Below are positions 57,139 through 64,000 of a DNA stretch of 64,000 bases, piece after piece. The notes under the pieces were generated by a model, which made no database searches, was not told where the DNA came from, and saw only the letters and a program-made list of their open reading frames with translations. Position numbers and translations under genes: made by a program. The DNA comes from an uncultured Actinomycetes bacterium (GTDB taxonomy: Bacteria > Actinomycetota > Actinomycetes > Nanopelagicales > Nanopelagicaceae), in NCBI GenBank assembly GCA_903836945.1, contig CAILSO010000019.1, forward strand, positions 62,001-126,000, written 5' to 3'. Within the stretch, counting starts at the first letter, position 1, and the number at the start of each line of letters is the position of its first letter.

Positions 57139-58116
57139 ATGGCAATGACCGCTTCAGTAAAGGATGAGCTCTCAAGGCTCTCCGTAAATAAGCCGTGCTG
57201 CCGCAAAGCGGAAGTATCTGCAATCTTAAGATTTGCCGGAGGGCTACATATCGCCTCTGGGAAAATTACCATCGAAGTAGAATTAGATACCGCACAGAGC
57301 GCCAGGCGATTACGTAAAGATATCTCTGAAGTTTATGGGCACGAAAGTGAATTAGCCGTCCTTTCGCCTAGTGGTATCCGAAAAGGAAGTCGTTACGTTG
57401 TTCGAGTCACCTCAGATGGCGATGCTTTAGCAAGACAGACCGGTTTGATCGATGCGAATAATCGTCCGATTCGCGGTTTGCCGCCACAAGTTGTCTCAGC
57501 TGGTATTTGTGATGCCGAAGCAGCTTGGCGAGGTGCCTTCTTGGCTCACGGATCGCTTACTGAACCGGGTCGCTCTTCCGCTTTAGAAATTACTTGCCCG
57601 GGACCTGAAGCTGCTCTGGCTTTAGTCGGCGCGGCTCGTCGTTTGGGTATCACTGCAAAAGCGCGCGAAGTTAGAAATGTTGATCGGGTAGTGCTGCGCG
57701 ATGGAGATGCGATTGGGGCTTTACTCACTCGTCTTGGCGCACACGAAAGTGTCTTAGCGTGGGAAGAACGTCGCATGCGCAGGGAAGTGCGAGCGACCGC
57801 CAATCGTTTGGCAAACTTTGATGATGCTAATCTTCGCCGCTCGGCCCGGGCAGCAGTTGCTGCGTCTGCCAGAGTTGCAAGAGCAATGGAGATTTTGGGG
57901 CCACAGATTCCAGAGCACTTAAAGGAAGCTGGTGAGTTGCGTATTAATCATGGCCAAGCCAGCCTTGAAGAGCTTGGTTCCTTAGCCTCACCACCGATGA
58001 CTAAAGATGCGATTGCTGGGCGAATTCGACGCTTACTTGCGATGGCTGATAAGCGCGCACATGACCTTGGAATTCCAGATACCGAAGCGGGATTAGCGCC
58101 TGATTTACTCGGGTAA
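57139..58116 (+). CDS. whiA: WhiA, LAGLIDADG-like/HTH regulator
   Basis: 325 residues. The N-terminal half is a degenerate LAGLIDADG homing-endonuclease fold ([30 protein letters not shown]), without nuclease activity in characterised homologues. The C-terminal helix-turn-helix ([36 protein letters not shown]) binds DNA. In Streptomyces WhiA controls sporulation septation, including ftsZ. Its presence in a non-sporulating lineage suggests a basic division or chromosome role. It may regulate gapA or ftsZ here, but that is speculation. Confidence 0.96.
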   Translation: MAMTASVKDELSRLSVNKPCCRKAEVSAILRFAGGLHIASGKITIEVELDTAQSARRLRKDISEVYGHESELAVLSPSGIRKGSRYVVRVTSDGDALARQTGLIDANNRPIRGLPPQVVSAGICDAEAAWRGAFLAHGSLTEPGRSSALEITCPGPEAALALVGAARRLGITAKAREVRNVDRVVLRDGDAIGALLTRLGAHESVLAWEERRMRREVRATANRLANFDDANLRRSARAAVAASARVARAMEILGPQIPEHLKEAGELRINHGQASLEELGSLASPPMTKDAIAGRIRRLLAMADKRAHDLGIPDTEAGLAPDLLG

Positions 58117-58134
58117 CCCCGCTTTCTTGGCTGA

Positions 58135-58160
58135 TAGGATTACGCCCTCACAACGTTGTG
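58135..58160 (+). promoter_or_regulatory. gapA promoter with 12-bp palindrome
   Basis: The 80-base gap before gapA holds a TAGGAT -10-like box (58135-58140), then a perfect palindrome CACAACGTTGTG (58149-58160) placed at the expected transcription start. A repressor bound there would block gapA-pgk expression. The leader continues to an AGCGAGGA ribosome site. Confidence 0.5.
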
Positions 58161-58184
58161 GTTTTAAACAAATTTTCTTTTTAA

Positions 58185-59197
<1,013 letters not shown>

Positions 59198-59198
<1 letters not shown>

Positions 59199-60388
59199 TG
59201 AATATTCAAACCCTCGAAAATCTAGATCCAACTGATCTTCGCGGGAAGCGAGTATTTCTCCGCTGTGATTTAAACGTGCCATTGAAAGATGGCACGATCA
59301 CAGATGATGGTCGAATTCGTGCATCGCTTCCAACAATCAAATATCTAATTGAACAAGGCGCGGCTATAGTCATCGCTGCACACTTGGGCCGCCCTAAAGG
59401 CGAGCGAAAGCCCGAACTCTCACTGGCACCAGTGGCAAAGCGACTTAGTGAATTGCTCGGAACCGAAGTTGCATTTTCAAATGAGATTGTTGGAAGTTCC
59501 AAAGCGCTTGCAGTTTCAAGTGGTGAAGTTGTCTTGTTGGAAAATATTCGTTACGAGGCTGCTGAAACGAGCAAAGAGGAATCGCAGCGTGAAGTACTTG
59601 CTCGTGAATTAGCCAAGTATGCCGATCTATTCATAAGCGATGGCTTTGGCGCGGTTCATAGAAAACATGCTTCGGTCTACGACATCGCAAAGTTATTGCC
59701 TCATGCTGCAGGCTTCTTAGTTGCCGCTGAAGTTGAAGTCTTGAAAAAGCTAACTCAATCACCAGAGCGTCCCTACGGAGTAGTTCTTGGCGGCGCAAAG
59801 GTTTCCGACAAAATTGGCGTCATATCTAACCTGCTCGATAAGGTCAATGTTTTAGCCATCGGCGGGGGAATGCTATTCACCTTTTTGGCCGCCCAAGGAA
59901 AAGAGATCGGTAAATCTTTAGTAGAAGTCGATTTAATCCCAACCGTTAAAGAACTCTTGACTCGGGCAGAATCCCTTGGAGTTAAACTTTTATTGCCGAC
60001 AGACATTGTTGTCGCGAAGGAATTTTCGGCGGATGCAACTCCGACCACGGTTTCAGCAAGTGCCATACCTTCTGATCAAATGGGATTGGATATTGGCCCA
60101 GATACGGCGGCTAATTTTGCTTCTGCAATCTCGACTTGCAAAACTGTTTTCTGGAATGGCCCGATGGGTGTATTTGAATTCCCAAACTTTGCTAATGGCA
60201 CAAAGGTCGTCGCAAAGGCGCTGACGGGAGTTACCGGCATATCAGTTGTAGGTGGCGGTGATTCGGCAGCCGCGGTACGCAAACTCGGTTTTGTCGATGC
60301 TGATTTCGGATATATCTCAACTGGTGGTGGAGCTTCACTTGAATACCTAGAAGGAAAAGAGCTACCAGGCTTAGTAGTCCTGATCTAA
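59198..60388 (+). CDS. pgk: Pgk, phosphoglycerate kinase
   Basis: 396 residues. It makes ATP from 1,3-bisphosphoglycerate. [77 protein letters not shown] and [15 protein letters not shown] are the conserved segments. The DAFG of many family members reads DGFG here. It is translationally coupled to gapA. tpiA follows after a 40-base gap. Confidence 0.98.
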
Positions 60389-60428
60389 AGAATTTTTCAA
60401 GCGAGAAATAGAATCGAAAAGGGGAGAG

Positions 60429-61208
60429 ATGCGTAAACCGCTGATAGCTGGAAATTGGAAGATGAATCTAAATCATCTGGAAGCGATTGCCGTTACCCAG
60501 AAACTTTCTTATTCACTAGATGATAAGGATTACGACGCCGTAGATGTTCTAGTTATTCCGCCATTTACCGATATTCGTTCTGTCCAAACCTTGATTGACG
60601 GGGATCGACTTCGCTTAGTTTATGGCGCACAGGATCTCTCACCAGAGGCGAGTGGGGCTTATACCGGCGATATTTCTGGCTCGATGCTAAATAAACTTGG
60701 CTGCTCACACGTCCTAATTGGCCATTCCGAACGACGGGCAATTCACGGGGAAGGCGATGAGCTCCTCAATCGAAAGATCAAAGCGGCTTTGGGCAACGAG
60801 ATAACTCCGCTCTTATGTATCGGAGAAGAACTTGAGATTCGTGAATCTGGTAATCAAGTTGAATATGTATTGACTCAACTTCGAAATGCACTAAAGGGAT
60901 TTCACAAACCTGATCTCAAAAAGATCGTCTTTGCCTACGAACCTGTATGGGCTATTGGCACTGGCAAGACTGCAACCCCAGAAGATGCGCAAGAAGTTTG
61001 CGCCGCCATTCGAATTGAGTTGAAGAAGATCGGTTCTGAAGAGATTGCCGATGCAGCGCGAATCCTTTACGGCGGCTCCGTTAAGTCGGCGAATATTGTT
61101 GAAATCATGAAGCAAGAGGATGTGGATGGCGTCCTTGTGGGCGGAGCAAGCCTTGATCCAGAGGAATTCGCCCGAATCGCCAAATTTCACCGCGTAGCTT
61201 CGGCATAA
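60429..61208 (+). CDS. tpiA: TpiA, triosephosphate isomerase
   Basis: 259 residues. It interconverts DHAP and [15 protein letters not shown] carries the catalytic Lys, VLIGHSERR the catalytic His and [23 protein letters not shown] the catalytic Glu. [12 protein letters not shown] is the phosphate-binding loop. AGGGGAGAG precedes the ATG. It lies in the standard gap-pgk-tpi-secG order. Confidence 0.98.
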   Translation: MRKPLIAGNWKMNLNHLEAIAVTQKLSYSLDDKDYDAVDVLVIPPFTDIRSVQTLIDGDRLRLVYGAQDLSPEASGAYTGDISGSMLNKLGCSHVLIGHSERRAIHGEGDELLNRKIKAALGNEITPLLCIGEELEIRESGNQVEYVLTQLRNALKGFHKPDLKKIVFAYEPVWAIGTGKTATPEDAQEVCAAIRIELKKIGSEEIADAARILYGGSVKSANIVEIMKQEDVDGVLVGGASLDPEEFARIAKFHRVASA

Positions 61209-61269
61209 AACTTCCCACCCAAACAGGTATCCTTAGCACCTACCCAAATGTAAGAAACTGGAGAAATTC

Positions 61270-61500
61270 GTGGTCTTGGCACTTTCAATCTTGTTAGTTA
61301 TCACAAGCGTCCTGATGGTTCTTTTGGTGCTATTGCACAAAGGAAAGGGAAGTGGTCTCTCAGATCTATTTGGTGGCGGTATTTCTTCTTCTTATGGTGG
61401 AAGTTCAGTTGTAGAACGAAATCTTGATCGAATCACCATTGTTGTCGGAGGTTTGTGGTTTGCTGGAGTGATAGCGCTCTCGCTAGTTTTAAAGAAGTAG
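61270..61500 (+). CDS. secG: SecG, protein-export membrane protein
   Basis: 76 residues with two membrane segments (ALSILLVITSVLMVLLVLLHKG and ITIVVGGLWFAGVIALSLVL) flanking the conserved HKGKGSGLSDLFGGG loop. SecG supports the SecYEG translocon. The GTG has GGAG six bases upstream. The location after tpiA is conserved in Actinobacteria. Confidence 0.95.
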   Translation: MVLALSILLVITSVLMVLLVLLHKGKGSGLSDLFGGGISSSYGGSSVVERNLDRITIVVGGLWFAGVIALSLVLKK

Positions 61501-61546
61501 TTTTCGATAATTTAAATACTTTAAAAACCTATTCTTAGGAGTTGAA

Positions 61547-61882
61547 ATGGGAAGTGCAATTCGTGGAAGTCGTGTCGGCGCCGGCCCAATGGGCGAGGCC
61601 GAGCGTGGCGATGCTATTGCTCGATTCCGAGTTTCCTACTGGTGCGCAAATGGACATGAGACTCGTCCATCATTCGCACAAGAAGAATCTGTTCAGATCC
61701 CAACCGAATGGGATTGCCCTCGTTGTGGTTACCCAGCAGGTCTAAATAAAGATAAGCCACCAATGCCGGTAAAGAATGAGCCTTACAAGACTCACTTGGC
61801 TTACGTGAAGGAGCGTCGCACGGAGACCGAATCTAAGAAGATCTTGGAAGATGCGCTAGCACGCTTGCGCGGAGAAGATTAA
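61547..61882 (+). CDS. rbpA: RbpA, RNA polymerase-binding protein
   Basis: 111 residues. RbpA is an actinobacterial factor that stabilises the open complex with the primary sigma factor. The N-terminus MGSAIRGSRVGAGPMGEAERGD is typical. The core has zinc-type residues (CANGHE... and CPRCGYPAG). The C-terminal sigma-interaction region (KPPMPVKNEPYKTHLAYVKERRTETESKKILEDALARLR) is complete. AGGAG precedes the ATG. Its stop codon overlaps that of pgi on the other strand. It is strong evidence for the actinobacterial origin of the window. Confidence 0.97.
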   Translation: MGSAIRGSRVGAGPMGEAERGDAIARFRVSYWCANGHETRPSFAQEESVQIPTEWDCPRCGYPAGLNKDKPPMPVKNEPYKTHLAYVKERRTETESKKILEDALARLRGED

Positions 61883-63420
61883 AAGTTTCTAAAGCTCTTT
61901 AAAATCTCAGCAATGCCGGCACCTCTATTTTTAAGGTGTATTCGAAGAAGTGGCAGGTTGCGGCTACTAAGCGCAGCCCCATCACCTAAAGCTTGTGCCA
62001 TTAAGAGTTTGTGAAAGCTTAGATCTTTTCCAGGTATTTCAAGATCAGTGTGATTCTCACCAGTGATCTGAATGAAGGCGCCATTTAATTGCCCGCCCTT
62101 GTGAAATTGTCCAGTGGAGTGAAGAAACCTTGGTCCCCACCCAAAGGTAACGCCGCGCTTGGTCTTATCGGCGAGTAATTCACGAATCTTTACGATTTCA
62201 TCATCCACGCCGCGATTTAGATAAGCCATCACAGCAATATAAGTTGATGCCGGTTGTAGGAATTTCTCAAGAATTTCAACCAGGCTAGCTCCATCGAAAT
62301 CTGAAAAGACCTGCAGGACCTCATCTTCGAAGACTGGAGTTTGCTTTGGAATTGGGTTTGCGCCCCATTCCGCTAATAGTGAATTTGTGCGATCCTTCGC
62401 CTCAGTAACATTTGGTTGGTTAAAAGGATCAACCTGCAACCCTCGACCTAGAAGAGCAGTTACATATTCCCAAAATATAAATTGTTCACCAATAGATCCT
62501 TCAACAACCAAATCGGCAGAACCCTTGGCAAAAGCTATTTTAAAACCAGCGCCTGAGATTTGTGATCCAGCTTCTTCAATAACGATTGGAAGTCGTCCAA
62601 CTTGATTCTTCCCGGTCGACTCGGCAATTAATTGTTCGATCCAATCAGCAAGTCCTGGGATCGCAGAATTGGAATCGAAGAAGGCGATATTTTGGTCGCT
62701 TTGTTCCAGAATTAGAGTTGCCACCTGGACGACAGAACTATTCGCATCCACAAAAGAATTTTGTGAAGATTTTGTACTCTTCAATATATCTTCAATATCG
62801 ACACCGATAAGGGCTGCCGGTGTTAATCCAAAGGCGCTAAGTGCACTGTAACGACCGCCCACATTTGGATCCGCGTTCACTACTTTATAGCCGGACTCTT
62901 TCGCCGAGAGATCGAGTGGTGAGTTCGGATCTGTGATGATCAGAAAATGCTCACGGGGATCAAGATTTGCATCGCGAAATGCCTTCTCAAAGAGAGCTTT
63001 CTGCGAGGCGGTCTCAATTGTGGAACCTGATTTAGATCCAACTATTACCAAGGTCTTTGCCAGATTAGTCGGTATCGCAGCGCCAATCTGATCCGGATCC
63101 GTTGAGTCTAAAACTGTTAATTGCTTCCCAAAGGTCTTCGCAAAAACTTCAGGGGCAAGGGAAGAGCCACCCATTCCGCAGAGGATCAAATTATTCAAGC
63201 CAGCGCTTTTAGTCCAGGAAACCAATTGATTCAATTGTTCAATCAGCGAGCGAGAGGAAGTTGGGAGATCGATCCAGTTGAGTCGTGTAGGCGCCTCGGT
63301 CTCGGTTCCCCAAAGGGTGTCATCCTTTGCAGCCAATTTTGCTACAACTGAATTTAAATCTTTAGCGATCGAACTTTCTGGATTGTATTTAGCTAAGAGC
63401 GGCCCAGAGAGTTCAATCAT
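61879..63420 (-). CDS. pgi: Pgi, glucose-6-phosphate isomerase
   Basis: 513 residues. The first SIS region contains LILCGMGGSSLAPEV and VGSKSGSTIETASQKALFEKAF, and further signatures include VGGRYSALSAFGLTPAALIGVD. It resembles the divergent Pgi form of Actinobacteria found beside tal rather than the E. coli type, and could also serve the pentose-phosphate route. The ATG overlaps the tal stop (ATGA on the minus strand). The TAA stop shares TTAA with the rbpA stop. Confidence 0.94.
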   Translation of the reverse strand: MIELSGPLLAKYNPESSIAKDLNSVVAKLAAKDDTLWGTETEAPTRLNWIDLPTSSRSLIEQLNQLVSWTKSAGLNNLILCGMGGSSLAPEVFAKTFGKQLTVLDSTDPDQIGAAIPTNLAKTLVIVGSKSGSTIETASQKALFEKAFRDANLDPREHFLIITDPNSPLDLSAKESGYKVVNADPNVGGRYSALSAFGLTPAALIGVDIEDILKSTKSSQNSFVDANSSVVQVATLILEQSDQNIAFFDSNSAIPGLADWIEQLIAESTGKNQVGRLPIVIEEAGSQISGAGFKIAFAKGSADLVVEGSIGEQFIFWEYVTALLGRGLQVDPFNQPNVTEAKDRTNSLLAEWGANPIPKQTPVFEDEVLQVFSDFDGASLVEILEKFLQPASTYIAVMAYLNRGVDDEIVKIRELLADKTKRGVTFGWGPRFLHSTGQFHKGGQLNGAFIQITGENHTDLEIPGKDLSFHKLLMAQALGDGAALSSRNLPLLRIHLKNRGAGIAEILKSFRNF

Positions 63421-64000
63421 TTCTTGGCCGCATCAATTGTGGCGAGAAGTTGGGCCCAAGCCTGCTCAAACTTAATTACGCCTTCATCTTCCAATTTTCC
63501 GGCAACTTCTTCGATATCAATACCGGCCGAGATCAATTCTCCTAAAATCTTTTCTGATGATTCATAGGCAGGGCGGACGGTATCTCCAGCTACTTGTCCA
63601 TGTGCACGAACTTCATCCAAAGTACCTTCAGGCATAGTGTTTACAACATGCGAAGTTGCTAAGCCAACAACGTATCGGGTGCTATCTAGCGCTTTGTCCT
63701 TTACGCCGGTTGAGGCCCAAAGTACGCGTTGATAATTGGCGCCCTTAGATTCCAATTTCTTCCAACGTTCGCTTTGAATCAATTGATCAAATGCTTGATA
63801 GGTGTGAACTGCATTAGCAATAGCAGCATGACTCCGAAGAGGGGAGTCCGGCGCTAACCGAGAATCAATCTCTAAATCTACGCGGCTGACAAAGAGAGAT
63901 GCCACAGAATGAATCTTTGAAATATCTTGATTCGACGCAACGCGCTTTTCTAATCCACTTTGGTAGGCATCTGCAACTCCAAGGTATCTGGACTTGGAAA
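63417..64000 (-). CDS. tal: Tal, transaldolase (3' part only)
   Basis: The reading frame is open from 64000, so the ORF-track start at 63905 is internal. Visible residues run from YLGVADAYQSGLEKRVASN through KIHSVASLFVSRVDLEID, the Schiff-base domain (ANYQRVLWASTGVKDKALDSTRYV with the conserved Lys) and VVNTMPEGTL. It transfers dihydroxyacetone between sugar phosphates. The monofunctional form, not fused to Pgi, overlaps pgi by ATGA. Upstream genes (tkt expected) lie outside. Confidence 0.95.
   Translation of the reverse strand, partial: SKSRYLGVADAYQSGLEKRVASNQDISKIHSVASLFVSRVDLEIDSRLAPDSPLRSHAAIANAVHTYQAFDQLIQSERWKKLESKGANYQRVLWASTGVKDKALDSTRYVVGLATSHVVNTMPEGTLDEVRAHGQVAGDTVRPAYESSEKILGELISAGIDIEEVAGKLEDEGVIKFEQAWAQLLATIDAAKK

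Overview
The window reads as a stretch of a small, streamlined actinobacterial chromosome. Gene order is typically actinobacterial throughout: ftsW-murG-murC-ftsQ-ftsZ without ftsA, hisD-hisC-hisB-hisH-priA-hisF-hisI-trpE, rapZ-yvcK-whiA-gap-pgk-tpi-secG, and RbpA. GC content looks moderate, intergenic gaps are tiny and no mobile element is visible. This combination fits freshwater planktonic Actinobacteria of the acI/Nanopelagicales type (Planktophila- or Nanopelagicus-like). That placement is inference from gene content and style, since no search was possible.

Layout. Positions 1-6943 (+) hold the end of the cell-wall and division cluster: ftsW (partial), murG, murC, ftsQ, ftsZ, a short pgeF, the PLP-binding YggS, sepF and yggT. 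ileS lies convergently (-) where divIVA usually sits. Positions 10139-15903 (+) hold a lysine-tailed DksA/TraR protein, lspA, an RluD-type pseudouridine synthase and dnaE. Positions 15959-25927 (+) are a combined histidine/tryptophan block: hisD-hisC-hisB-hisH-priA-hisF-hisI-trpE-(small membrane protein)-trpC-trpB-trpA. PriA probably covers both the HisA and TrpF steps. Next come a MauE/DsbA-like redox pair, lgt, a VIT1-type transporter, gltB-gltD and pyk. A tRNA-Leu(CAA) and the ANTAR response regulator pdtaR follow. Positions 37111-41923 hold a complete branched-chain amino-acid ABC transporter (livJHMGF). A thioesterase (-), polA (+), an MFS transporter (-) and rpsA (+, with a strong terminator) come next, then coaE-uvrB-uvrA-uvrC-rapZ-yvcK-whiA and gapA-pgk-tpiA-secG-rbpA. 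The window ends with pgi and a partial tal on the minus strand.

How the parts work together. The blocks cover peptidoglycan synthesis and septation, lipoprotein maturation (lgt, lspA), His/Trp synthesis, glutamate synthesis from glutamine (GOGAT), the glycolytic trunk, amino-acid scavenging, nucleotide-excision repair and replication. Many genes are translationally coupled through NTGA start/stop overlaps. No stretch longer than 300 bases lacks a gene. The longest gaps (130-175 bases, upstream of ftsZ, livJ, livH and coaE) hold promoters, hairpins or repeats, described below.

Most notable observations: (1) the tRNA-Leu(CAA) has a leucine-type D arm but only a 5-nt variable loop; (2) many genes have a TANNNT -10 box 6-8 nt before the start codon, implying leaderless mRNAs; (3) lspA appears to start at CTG inside a CTGA overlap; (4) a 49-residue membrane protein sits between trpE and trpC and was missed by the ORF track; (5) there is a 17-bp hairpin between livJ and livH; (6) divIVA is absent from its usual place. 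I did not find an evident defence system, CRISPR array, prophage or biosynthetic cluster.
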